From Incurvaria masculella (lineage: Eukaryota > Arthropoda > Insecta > Lepidoptera > Incurvariidae), in NCBI GenBank assembly GCA_946894095.1, contig OX335653.1, positions 11,723,001 to 11,787,000 on the forward strand: a stretch of 64,000 bases of DNA, in the 5' to 3' direction. The translations under genes were made by a program, and so were the position numbers. Within the stretch, counting starts at the first letter, position 1, and the number at the start of each line of letters is the position of its first letter. A model generated the notes under the pieces. It did not search any database, was not told the origin of the DNA, and saw nothing but the letters and a program-made list of their open reading frames with translations. Positions 44,200 to 54,900 of the stretch are shown piece by piece.

Positions 44200-44425
44200 T
44201 TTTAGGGTTCCGTACCCAAAGGGTGCCAACGGTATCCTATTATTAAGCCTCCGCTGTCCGTCCGTCTGTCACAGGGCTGTATCTCATGAACCGTAATAGG
44301 TGGGCAGCTGTTATTTGTATAGAGTGTATATTTATTTTGCCGCTATAACAACGGATAGGTATTTTTAATAATACAAATTAAAGAGGGCCCCCATCCAAAA
44401 AACCTTTTTTTTATTTTGTGTTAAG
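44200..44425 (-). mobile_element. 'GGAACCCT' dispersed element, truncated
   Basis: TTTAGGGTTCCGTACCCAAA, GCCTCCGCTGTCCGTCCGTC, GCTGTATCTCATGAACCG and TGCCGCTATAACAACGGAT are present. The copy stops at the CCATCCAAAAAACC segment without the CCGGCC end, where another repeat (GTTAAGCGCGCCATATG to ACCATGCCGGCC, about 44418-44510) takes over. Confidence 0.7.
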
Positions 44426-44944
44426 CGCGCCATATGTATGCATGGTATGTAACTAAAATGGACCTGACGGGGTTCGAAATTTCTTGGAGGTTGCGAGAAC
44501 CATGCCGGCCAGCCAGGTGCTTAAGCGAATTTCACAAGGTACCAACAATATAGGTAAAGTATTTAGAGGATCGATTTGTTCTCATTGGAGTAATTTGGTC
44601 GGTAAGCCGGTGGTTTCCCTACCTGTTGCGTGTTGAGCGGAGGGCAAAAAATGTTTCAGAGTTGGAGGGTCTCTACTTTTTGGGATACTTTGGGATCATC
44701 GAAGAGACGCATTGCTCAGTTCTGTCTCGAGTGCAAAGAGCCAAGCAAGCAAATAGCTGATTCGTCACATAGATGGAAACTATATTTCATTACTTAATTG
44801 ATGGTTTCACCCGGCGAGTTAATTAACAAGAGTAACCCCCTGGTATATTGCTTTTGTCGCGGAAAACACCAAGCAGCTCAGTTTAATTTATCAATTTTTT
44901 TTATTCAACACCTATTATTATTATATAATATATTATTATTATTT

Positions 44945-45312
44945 TAAGAACGTGCCCAGTGGTGCGACTCCATACGATTCAATAAGCTGGGTAAGCACCT
45001 CTGACCGCGGTTAGGTTCTGGATGGGTGACCATTTTCAACCGTTCAGGCTGGCCGTGGTTCGGATTCCACGTAAAACTAAGTCCTTGTCCTTACGGCGGT
45101 AGGGTTATTTCCGCCCGAGTTGGTACTATCGCATTGAATGAAGGATGGTCGAAGCGGCAATGAAAATTGTCCGGGTTTTTCATCCAGTCCAATGTAGCCG
45201 AGCAATATAAGGAAGGTCCTGGCATGGCACATAATTCCCATACGGTGTGTCAGGCTAATAGCTGACGTTCAGTTAGGTATTAGCCAAACATGTCCAGTTA
45301 CATTAAAAAAAA
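44945..45312 (+). mobile_element. SINE with 5S rRNA-derived head
   Basis: The head (about 44955-45050) contains CAATAAGCTGGGTAAGCAC and CGCGGTTAGGTTCTGGATGG followed by GTGACCATTTTC. These match the internal promoter of animal 5S rRNA (AATTAAGC...GCGCGGTTAGTACTTGGATGGGTGACC). The body (CGTGGTTCGGATTCCACGTA, TGGTCGAAGCGGCAA, GGAAGGTCCTGGCATGGCAC, ATTAGCCAAACATGTCCAG, A-tail) is shared with the tRNA-headed SINEs here. Confidence 0.7.
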
Positions 45313-46540
45313 TGTGCATCACAGAATTGTTCGATTAAATAGCAACACATCACATGTATGCACACGAGCGAGGTTTTTGGGGGGCGGTAGAGGGGGTTGC
45401 TTTCAGCTCTCATCTCCGATTCCTTGTGTTCCCGCTGAACCGCCGGAGGCGCCAGCACCGCGCACTGAATGTGTAGCGGTCTCATCCTCCATACGTCCAA
45501 CCCCACTCCGGTGCATTCCTTAAAAAATTTTTTTTACAATTATGATATATTTTAGATTTTGTATTTATTCATATCCATTATCATGCACAATATAATATTC
45601 ACATTTAACTATATCTATGTGGATTAATACCATAGATTAAAAGGAAGGAGATATGGCATTGAGCGCATCTACTGTGAAACCCGCTGTCTCCCATTTTAAA
45701 AAAATACCAATACAATTTAAACGTACATGGCGCATGCAAACATAGTCGCAGATGTATCGGAGGGTTTGTGTGGGTGGGAACTGACTTGACTTGAATTTTA
45801 GAGTACATTCGCGCGCGGTGGCGATATTTCAACTGTGTGGCATACGACCCGCCACCGCTGGATTCCCATACAATTATTTGATAATTTTGACCATATAGCG
45901 GAGACGTGATATCGGCCGCATGCCACTTTTTCTTCCTTTCTTATGATACTGATATCATTAATACTATTCCGATAGACTGTTTGGCCCGTGGAGAAATGTT
46001 TGCAAGAAGTAAATATTTTGATTAAATTAAGATGGTGTCTTCTGTATATTATGTATGAAATAAGTAATATATAAATAAAACATTCATTATAACATTAGAT
46101 GAAGAATAAATTAAATCGAATTATAAAAGTATTTCCATAGTGTGATTCGAGGTGTAAGTGTAATAATACGTATGGGTTTCAATTTATGTTTTGTTATAAT
46201 ATATAAAATAATGGCTTGTTAACAGTGTTGGATACCTACTTACCTTAATAACACCATTGTTTATTGTGGAATAGCGTTTTTCCTGACTAATATTAGACTC
46301 ATTTCACATGAGCAACCTTGGAATATATTGTTCCGAAAAAAATTAATAGTACTTTCTACCTTGGCATAAGCGGACTGTGAAGTTAACTTGAATTCTATTA
46401 AATTAAATTCTATTTTTAATCCAATAATTTACGTGCATGCGTGTATGTTCAATTTAAAAAAAGATTATTGCTTGTAATAATTTAAATTATTTTCATATTC
46501 CATTTTGACATTTAGTAACCAAAAAAAATTGACATGTCAG
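45313..46540. other. Intergenic, nothing firm
   Basis: Open frames at 45290-45832 overlap on both strands and start inside the SINE tail. I do not regard them as genes. The rest is AT-rich. Confidence 0.4.
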
Positions 46541-46551
46541 CTTTTTGGCTA

Positions 46552-46907
46552 GCTGAAAGTTGCCCAGCGAGCAATGGAGCGAGCCATGCTGGGAATATCG
46601 CTACGGGATATGGTGCGTAACGAGGCAATCCGCCGACGTGCCAGAGAAGTCGATATTGGACACCGGGTGGCTAAGCTCAAGTGGCAGTGGGCCGGTCACG
46701 TCAGCCGTAGAGACGACGACCGTTGGACTAACCGTGTCTTAGACTGGAAAATGGAGTGTGGGAAGACCACCCGCCAGGTGGGACGACGACATCAAGTGTG
46801 TCGGCGGAAAGCAGTGGTTCCGTACCGCTGAGGGCCGGGAGGACTGAAGAATAATTGGAGAGGCGTATGTCCAGCAGTGGACGCAAACACGCTGACTGAC
46901 TGACTGA
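46552..46907 (+). mobile_element. 5'-truncated RTE LINE with target-site duplication
   Basis: The insertion is bounded by identical CTTTTTGGCTA at 46541-46551 and 46908-46918, a clear 11-bp target duplication. It carries the end of the RTE polyprotein and then a 3' end GGCGTATGTCCAGCAGTGG with ACGCAAACACG and a (CTGA)n tail. This same 3' end, in reverse, was built into the exon array at 1066-1450. Confidence 0.9.
46555..46835 (+). pseudogene. RTE reverse transcriptase C-terminal remnant
   Basis: The frame reads RAMERAMLGISLRDMVRNEA, then IRRRAREVDIGHRVAKLKWQ, and WAGHVSRRDDDRWTNRVLDW. This is the typical C-terminus of the RTE-type reverse transcriptase in insects. The frame is lost after about KMECGKTTRQVGR through a small indel. 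Endonuclease and catalytic parts were never inserted, so there is no activity. Confidence 0.85.
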
Positions 46908-46918
46908 CTTTTTGGCTA

Positions 46919-47512
46919 AAACACTAAAAAGAACATCGTCTAATTTATTGGTTAATATAATTAAAAAATAATAAGATCTCGTAGTTTATTCCCCATTTAC
47001 TAAGTTGAGATACAGATGTTCGAGATGTGAGATATTTTTGTAGTTAAGTGGGGTCAATAAATATAAATATAAATATAATAAATACCTTTGGTCAGATGTC
47101 ACGTGATATCGAAATTGTTTTATTTTTAAATTACCAAAAATTCACTTTTAGTTCACAATGTTGTCAGCACAAAATCTAATTTATTGAGATTTACAATGTA
47201 TACTTTTTTTTTTGCATTCTTGCTTTCCTGGGCATAGACCTGACCATAGACCTAGCATGCGCTTCTACATCCTATTTCTATGGACCTGACACATTGTTCA
47301 CTGCATTAACATTCAGGAATGCTTTAGATTAAGAATCACGTAGGAAATATTGTGCCAGCATCGAAGAAAGCCGCACATCGATGATTCAGAAATGTCGCCC
47401 TAGATTGGATATTAATATATTAAATCGTTGTATGTATTAACAATACCAATTTGGTTGAATATCTAATCAATGGTTGGGGCGCAATTTTAGAAAGCAATTT
47501 TATTTTTATTTA
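46919..47512. other. Intergenic, nothing recognised
   Basis: AT-rich sequence without recognised features. Confidence 0.45.
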
Positions 47513-47755
47513 TAGGGATCCGTACCCAAAGGGTGCCAACGCAACCGTCTGACACAAGGCTGTATCTAATAGATGGACAGTTAAAATTTTCACAGAGTGT
47601 GTATTTCTATTTCTGCTACAACAACAAATAATATATATCTAAATAATAATAATAAAATTAAATGGGGCCCCATACAAGAAACGTCTATATAGTCGTCATT
47701 CTATACGGGACTTTCGTGTGCGAGTCCGACTCGCACTTGCCCCTTTTTTTTATTT
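47513..47755 (-). mobile_element. 'GGAACCCT' dispersed element, diverged copy
   Basis: AGGGATCCGTACCCAAAGGG, CTGTATCTAATAG, TGCTACAACAACAAATAAT and GTGTGCGAGTCCGACTCGCAC, with a degraded CCGGCC end (CCCCTTTTTTT). Deletions remove the (CCGT)n part. Confidence 0.7.
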
Positions 47756-48204
47756 ATAATTAAAATCCTTTTAAAATCTATCCTTTTTAAAAATATTAGG
47801 TGATTTTCACTAATTTTCAAATATTTTGTAAATTTTGTACTGGTTTCAGCATGATCCGTTAAAGAAACTCAGTCTTCACCGAAATTCATTATTTTAAAAA
47901 CATATTTTAAGCATTTTGTTCGTCCATACTGCAATAATGCTGACAAAGCTTTTTGTGTCACGCTGGGCGGCCCGCGGGGTGGTGGCGGCCGCGGCGGCGC
48001 GGGTGAAAGAGCAGTGGTTAAAGGCGCATTGCAAACAGTAATGACGTGATCAATTTATCGCCTACCTCCACTTCCTACCAGTTCACATGCTATATGCACA
48101 CATTCATTCGAATATTTGTACTCACCAACGTTTAAATGCAAAAAGTAGGATTGCTCTAGATAAGAGTGTAACATAATATTGTCCAAGGCGCAAATTTTCG
48201 TTGT
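47756..48204. other. Intergenic, nothing recognised
   Basis: A short CpG-rich patch (GGCGGCCCGCGGGGTGGTGG, about 47965-48005) interrupts AT-rich sequence. Confidence 0.4.
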
Positions 48205-48550
48205 CACATTTTTTATGGGACCGGACATATGCCATATACCCCACAACTACCATTATGATATTCTACACCACATTCCCTAAGGAATTAATTCGGTGCCATG
48301 CCAGGACTTTCCCATTACGAGAACGGCTACAGTGAACAGGATGCAAAACACCGAAAAAAAATTATAGCCGCTTTAACCATTTCCTCCAATGCGGTGGTAC
48401 CAACCCGGGAGGGCTTAACCTTACCACCTAGCAAGGAAAGGGCACTTACAGTTTTCTGAACCATTGAACAGCTCGCATTCGTAACGAAATTCACTTATGC
48501 AACTCATGAAGAAAATAAAATGGTGCATGACCGGGGCCAGGATTTATTTT
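48205..48550 (-). mobile_element. SINE body, reverse copy
   Basis: GGTGCCATGCCAGGACTTTC, GGCTACAGTGAACAGGATGC, GGTGGTACCAACCCGGGAGG, GCTCGCATTCGTAACGAAAT. The head is only faintly visible near 48540 (TGCATGACCGGGGCC). Confidence 0.7.
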
Positions 48551-48629
48551 ATTCATTAACTTCCACAAATCACAGTGCAAGAAATTAGAATGTTTTTAAT
48601 GTTTATTACTTCACATCCATCATAACTTT

Positions 48630-49030
48630 TGAAAAGTATCACCAAACCTCACCCTCGAATTTTCGGAAATAACACGTTACCCCTGTTCAAGACAACACCA
48701 GCACATGGGGCACTGAGTCCTGCCATCCCGGGCGGGCAGGCTCTGTGGCCGTCGCTGCCGAAACACGAATTTGTAAAACGAACCGAGCGAGAGTTGCGGT
48801 GGTGTTATTTAGTGGCTGGCCCTCGCCCGTGTTACCCCACGCCCCACGTCCCACGCCCCACCTGCCTTCCCCCTCGTCTCGGCCAAACGCCCCCTGCCCC
48901 TTCGCCTCTCGTCTGTGATTTAGGGGCTGCAAATAAAACTGCGGTTTTCGAATTGATGGCGGCGGCGCTGCCGAGTCGGCCATGCAGCCGAGATGTCTAC
49001 TCTGCTTTGCTCGGTGATATTATTTGTCTT
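48630..49030. other. CpG-rich segment with long open frames, unassigned
   Basis: A frame of 160 codons on the + strand and one of 98 on the - strand are open at the same place. The composition is C-rich (CCCCACGCCCCACGTCCC), so long frames are expected by chance. No domain or splice border is recognised. A promoter-like island is possible. Confidence 0.35.
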
Positions 49031-49431
49031 ACTTGCCTCGCAGGAAGATTTCAAATGTATGATCTACAGTTTCGTCACTTTGATTTAATTTTTACTTCGG
49101 TCCTTTTCTGATTATTGTAGGCTTATCGACCGATTACAAATAAATTGAGTGTTTAATAGAGTTCATCCCATATACAATACTTTTTTGGAAGCCATCATTT
49201 AATTTCGGTTAATTTAAAAATTCTAAAAAATTTTTTTGATTCTTGAAAATTTTAAATAAAGAATATATAAATTTTCATACCATACCATTTCTGCAAGGTA
49301 TGCTTTGAACGAAAATGCAGCTACTGAATGGACATAGAATGTCTAATGTAAGATATGAATTTTTAGCGATAAAATAATTATAAATGTTTAAATTAAATAG
49401 TTTTTTAAATAAATATATATGGATATAAAGA

Positions 49432-49545
49432 TTAATATAAGGAATGTCCTGGCATGGCATCTACGTAGTTCCCATCTGGTGTGTTAATATCTGATGGTCA
49501 GTCTGGTATTAGCCATCCATTTCCAGTAAACTAAAACAAAAAAAA
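49432..49545 (+). mobile_element. SINE 3' fragment
   Basis: GGAATGTCCTGGCATGGCAT, GTTCCCATCTGGTGTGTTAA, GGTATTAGCCATCCATTTCC and an A-rich tail. Confidence 0.65.
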
Positions 49546-50101
49546 TCACATATTTGCTTGCATCACAGCAAAATTACAGATACTATTGTGGGAACCATAT
49601 ATTGCTCCCACATATAAATAGTAGCTATAGCAAACATCTATCAGTATATGTAGGTCCATATATGAACATTTTACTTGGTCAAAAATAGGGAATTACCTCT
49701 CGAACAACGAAAGGCCTGTTTTGCTAGCGAGCGTGCTGTTGGTCTGAATGATGTCATGGCTGAAAGGCTACACTGCATTGAGGAGAGAAGTGGAGTTTGT
49801 GGCGAATTATGTACATATTTTAAGATATTATTGATTATGAAATGAATTTTATATCACATTTTATTAATTATTTGGTATACTTGTTTGTTTTGACTGAGGT
49901 GTATTAATATTTCATGAATGATATTATTTTGGTTGATTTTGCATGAATGGTATTGAAATTAGTAATGAAACTATTTAAACACTATAAAGGATTACATTTG
50001 AGAATAATTGTGAGCACATTGATGCGTGTATTTAGGATTGGAAAGTTATAAAATATATATTTCCTATTTGGATCGCTGTATCGATGGTCTTGGCTAATCA
50101 G
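49546..50101. other. Intergenic, AT-rich
   Basis: Nothing recognised. Confidence 0.4.
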
Positions 50102-50690
50102 TGTAACCATTTCTGTTATAAACAAATGGACGCGGTAGGGACATGGGTCCTGAGTCGGGAGTGGGGAAAGGAATAAAAACTCACGCGCATTCGAATTCAG
50201 GACAGTTCAAGGAGAGTCGAGGGCAGTTCAGGACGGTCGAGGATAGTCGCGCGGTATTTTCGGTCGGCAGTCCAGGACAAGTCGCGCAGTAGATTTTCAG
50301 TCTGCTTTTTTAAGTTCTCGGGAAGAAATTCGTACCTGTAAGGAGCGACACGACGGTTCGTTTTCGACTTACAGAAATTTCGCGGGGTGTTAACTCGAGG
50401 TCACCAAATTCGAATAATTATTAGTGTTTATTTGCTTTGGACGCTTAGAGCTGCTCGAAGGCGCTTGCTCCAAATTTAAATATAGAGACAGTGAGATTTT
50501 TATTAAATTTGTGATTTTAATTGCAAGAACATTAAATGTAAATTTTGGATTAAGGTTAAAGTGATTTGTGTATAAATCTATTATTTCGGGCGCGTAAAAT
50601 CTAATAGACTATAGACTTTTATTGAACGAGTGAACGGGGAAGCAGAGTTCCAGACCCCAGACCAGACAGCAGATTGAACGCGAATCGATA
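50102..50690 (+). mobile_element. LTR-like or promoter-like segment
   Basis: The segment starts TGTAACCATTTCTG and has a TATA-like AATAAAAACTC at 50172-50182. A GC-richer stretch of repeated AGGACAGT/GAGTCGAGG words follows (50204-50290), then AT-rich sequence. This order (TG end, TATA box, R-like region) fits a Ty3/Gypsy-type LTR, but neither the CA end nor a partner LTR nor gag/pol frames were found. It could instead be a host promoter with a non-coding 5' exon. Confidence 0.3.
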
Positions 50691-50762
50691 AGTTTTTTTG
50701 CACAGTAATTACTGAATAATGTATTGCAATAATTCATTGTGTATCCGTGTAAAATGTTGTAT

Positions 50763-50822
50763 GTCTTTATTTTCAGAGCCTTTATTTTCAGAGTCTTTAT
50801 TTTCAGAGCCTTTATTTTGTTT
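50763..50822. repeat. Short minisatellite (TTTATTTTCAGAG(C/T)C)n
   Basis: Four near-perfect units of about 17 bp, TCTTTATTTTCAGAGCC, follow each other and are broken by TTTATTTTGTTTCAG. Confidence 0.85.
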
Positions 50823-52480
50823 CAGATAATGTGTTGTTTTTGCAGGCTTACAAATTTATTTCGGTTTATTAATTCTGCCGTTTTGTTAATTTACGTTTAG
50901 ATTGCGTCGCGCGTAACGTGCGTAAAATAAGTCAGTGCGGAGTACGATTAGAGTTTAAAAAAATGTTATTTAGAGAAATAAATGTCAATGGAAATTGTTG
51001 GCTTTAGATAGGAGATAGATTGGAGTGGTTGAGTATTTTATTTAAATATGTGGATGATTGGTTTTACTGAATTGACAGATAGATTGTGTTTGAGTGGATT
51101 CAATGGGATAGTTTTATTTGATATTTTGTGTGCACTAGTATTTTCAAATAGAATGTTGAGAGAAGTACGAACGATGGGTATGTTTGATTAGGTTTTTCTT
51201 TGCTTTGCAATAGTTGAAATATCGTAAATGTAAATGTCGATTCACTTTGCATTTTTATTACCGTAGATATAAAACTTGAAGAAGTTTCTATTATTTTGGG
51301 TTAAATCATTAAATTATTAGACTTTGTTTTAAATCGTAAATTCTTTAATTTGATTTAACCTATATTGCAGATTTCTCTGTGATATTTTATTACAAAATAT
51401 TCAAGGACAATATCAAATAATTACCTTGGTATTTTGATGGTTTCAGCGAGTTGCCTAAGTTGAAACTATATAATCTGCTGATGGAAAATATACAATGAAC
51501 TACATACAAATGCACTAAATAAATTGTGGTTCAAGAAATTAAATACATTTTTATTTAATTTCTTTTAAGCTTCAAATCAGTAAATTTCAAATCACGTAGA
51601 TTTTGAAGGGGAAAGGCTTTGATGTGTTTCAACCAATATTTTCTGAACATGATATGTTCAATATATTCTCTACTCGTTTCGAGTTGTCTTCAATCAAGAT
51701 ATGTGTGAGATAATTTTCACAGACGTTTTCCAAACGTTTGATTTATTAACGATTGTATACTTTCTGTATTTATGTTGGTGGATTTATCAACTTTAAATTG
51801 ATTCTTGATATTGATTATGAGGTCGGCTACAATTCAATTTAACTGGATTGTAGAATACCTGTCTTGATTAAAATAAAATGACATGGATTCTGTGGAGATC
51901 TCGATAAAATAATAAAACAAACAGAGTTCACCACGTTGTTAGTTGACCGTGTTGTTCGATGGCCAATTATGGAGATATGAGTTCCTTTTTGTGTTCATGG
52001 TTTAACTAGATGTGGAAAGTCGTTTATGTAGAAGATCCTTAGCTGAAAAGCGGGTGACTACCACCGTTGTGAACAGATTTCAGTTTGGGACCTGCAAATC
52101 TGCATCGTTGGAGGTTTGGTTAATCCTCAAAGCCAGTCGCTTACCCGAAGCGCACCGAGATCAGTACTGCTAGTAAATTGACCATGAAGACATAGGGAAA
52201 TCGTGGCTTCATATTGTTCCCAGAGAACAGCTGAAAACCCCATACAATTTCAATGCGAATTTGAGGTTCGGTCATTGTGTATTTCAGACTATAAAGTTTG
52301 AATTGCTTTAAGACATTACATAAACAGCTTCCTGAACCATTCCATATTAGGGCACTGTGTCATATAATGACCGTGTTCACTGAATCAGCCAAATGTCCGA
52401 GGAAATATGCCAAAACCACACCTATTTAATTGATGGCGAGTACAGGCATTTGGAGGGTTTAGCCCGCTGTTGCGTGACGC
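50823..52480. other. Intergenic or non-coding transcript region
   Basis: There is no open frame of note over more than 1.6 kb, and no repeat was recognised. If the segment at 50102 is a promoter, this could be a non-coding transcript, but nothing in the sequence proves it. Confidence 0.35.
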
Positions 52481-52790
52481 TGTGACCTGTGTGAGATGGC
52501 AGTAAAAATCCAACCCTCCATAGTTGGTATGCCTTATGTACGACAAAACTTCTACAAATGACTATGTCATTCATGCAATAAATCCAACCCCTCATAGTTG
52601 GTATGCCTAATCGTCATTGGAATAACAATTCTCCGTAAAATATCCGATAACCCAATCGGTTGGATTTCATTATAAACATCTAAATTGACCATGTCATTTA
52701 GCAGTAACATCCAACCCGCCACAGTTGGTATGCAAATAGATTCAATCATGTTATATGATCATATCATAAGCCTGACCTCCCCGTCAGCAG
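52480..52790. repeat. Three copies of a palindromic 26-nt motif
   Basis: ATCCAACCC-NN-CAYAGTTGGTATGC occurs at 52508, 52582 and 52709. Each contains the hairpin pair CCAAC and GTTGG. Two copies also share the upstream block GAC(T/C)ATGTCATT. A related inverted word (CCAATCGGTTGGAT) lies at 52653. Function unknown. Confidence 0.7.
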
Positions 52791-53923
52791 ATGTAAAGTA
52801 GAGATCAATGACTTAGGAGATCTCTTTATTGTTTGTTAATTTTTGAGTTTGGAAAATTCTTCAAAATTTGCATCAACGAAGAGGAGAAAGCAAGGTAAAT
52901 ATTTTTTTTTGCTTGGCCGGCTTTCACTCAGTTGAGCGGTGGAGAAAATCTTCAATTTTCAAGGGGCTCTACTGTTAGGGCTTAGCCCAAAATCGTCTTA
53001 ATTTTCATCATTTTTTTAATTTCCGCAAGTTTCATGTTTTCTTAGTTATAGAGTATGAGAAGAATGTATACAATATATTATGGTTGAGTAACATTTTAGT
53101 TAAATCCTAAGGTGTACTTTATATGAGGTTTATAAATTAATTATTCTAGACGACACGTGCCATTATTTAGTTGAGTTGAGTTTAATGTAGAGATGTATGT
53201 AAGGAAAAATAGGTATATAAGTTTAGTTAGGTAAAATAGATAGAGATAGGTTAGCCTAGGTTGGTTGGGGCTGTGGGTGATTACACTATCTATTCCCTAC
53301 ATAATGCTCTTATCATGAGTTATTTCGAACAACTTAAGAGTCGTGTCCTCTCTGGAGCAAATCCAGGGGCTACACAAGTTCAAAACGTGACCATGTAAAC
53401 TTGCAAGGTGAAAATCCTCGTAATCCGGGTATCTATAGTTGTTTATTAGCAATACGCCGTCGATAGTCCACCGCGAGTGAGATGAAAGTTACGTCGCTTG
53501 ATATTCTCTCTCGGTCCGTGCGCGGCATTAAAACTGTCCGCAACAATATTAACTTTAATACACCGGGATAAACTTTATGAACAACTTTAATCCGACGCAA
53601 CTTGTGCTGGGGCGGGCGCCTTACCTCCGCCGGCGTCTCGTGAGCATTTTCCCCATTTTCCGTCACCGCGACGACACGTTTGTCACTCGGGCGAACGACG
53701 TTGGAATACGAGAATGGTTGTCCTGCAGTGACAGATCGTATCTATGGACGGGCTACCCTATTAATGGCGTAGCACTGTATGAAACTATAAATAAAAGGCA
53801 CTAGGCAAAAAGAGGGTTTAGCTTTAGTGAATGCATTAATAATTCATTTGAACATTACAAAGCGCGGTTGTTATTTGTTAAAGTAATAATTAATGTTTTT
53901 TAGCTTATGATGCCTACTAGACT
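52791..53923. other. Intergenic, nothing firm
   Basis: Between 53430 and 53700 the sequence is GC-balanced and CpG-containing, with overlapping open frames on both strands. No motif recognised. Confidence 0.35.
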
Positions 53924-54437
53924 AGGAGGTCGCGACAAAAATGGTAACGATAACGTAAATGGCTGAAACTGGGTTCACAGGATAGAGACGGACTTTCTGA
54001 AGCTAAATGTGTCATAAGGCGCCTGAAAAAGTAGTTATGGTGTCAAAAAATATATATGGTAAGGTAAAAAGCAGCAAATAAAGGCTGATGAAAGTATCAG
54101 TACATACTTGCTTAGCATTACCAAAACTACAAATCTTTGGTTGCGTTTCGTAGTTATATACGATTTAGGTTACAGTTATAACTTTAGGTATATTTAAGCA
54201 TTTAATAAAAAACCGTCTATTTATTGTTGCATAATTAATAGGAATCAACATTTCTAGACAATCAGTATGTTCATTAGCAGGTACATAACAACATCTTTTT
54301 TATATAGCCAATCTAGATAACGCAACCACTTGGCGCAGGCAGACCGACATATATATAGCATCAGAGGGTGTGTCTCTAACCTGTGAACCAAAATTCAGCC
54401 ATTTACCTTATCGTGACCAAAAATGACGTGACCTCCC
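53924..54437. mobile_element. Snap-back MITE, copy 2
   Basis: The same ends as 41604-42146 (AGGAGGTCGCGACAAAAATG left, GTGACCTCCC right) and the same interior order. The left inner arm (GTCTGCC...CAAGTGG) is deleted, so its palindrome is shorter. Confidence 0.8.
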
Positions 54438-54837
54438 GGAATAAATAGTTTACACGATGTATCCATGAGCGTGTGTGACTGTATGTGATGTAGGTGATGT
54501 TTGCAAGTGAATATTGTAGTGCAGTGTAACTGAACAAAATATTTGAGAATGTGTAGTGTGTGTGTGAATTATCATCATGAAATACATTTTATTGTAAAAT
54601 ATTAAAATTAGAAGAGCAGCAGCATCAAGAATTAAGATAAAAACTGCGTCGAGGGGCGAAACGTATAGTATGGTAAGGTACCCATTATGCTTGGTGCATT
54701 TTCCCTCTAGATGGCAATGCTCATTAAAGTATTTTAAATCAGAAACACCGTTTTAGTAGGAGGCATCAATTACGGGCGGAGTGAATATGTTTGTATTATG
54801 AATGCGTCTTTATATCAAGGTTGATTCTATAACTAAT

Positions 54838-54900
54838 CTTGTCCTGGCATGATACCTAGTTCCTTCGAAAAAGGTTTCTTGGGCTAATATCAGAAGATGA
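54838..54900 (+). mobile_element. SINE 3' fragment
   Basis: GTCCTGGCATGATACCTAGT, TCCTTCGAAAAAGG and TTGGGCTAATATCAGAAG match the corresponding part of the SINE body. Confidence 0.5.

Noticed and set aside
48629..49111. Open frame of 160 codons
   Set aside because: An overlapping open frame lies on the opposite strand. The C-rich composition makes stops rare, and no protein family was recognised.
52508..52734. CRISPR-like spaced repeats
   Set aside because: Only three motif copies with uneven spacing, in a eukaryotic genome without any Cas-like gene.
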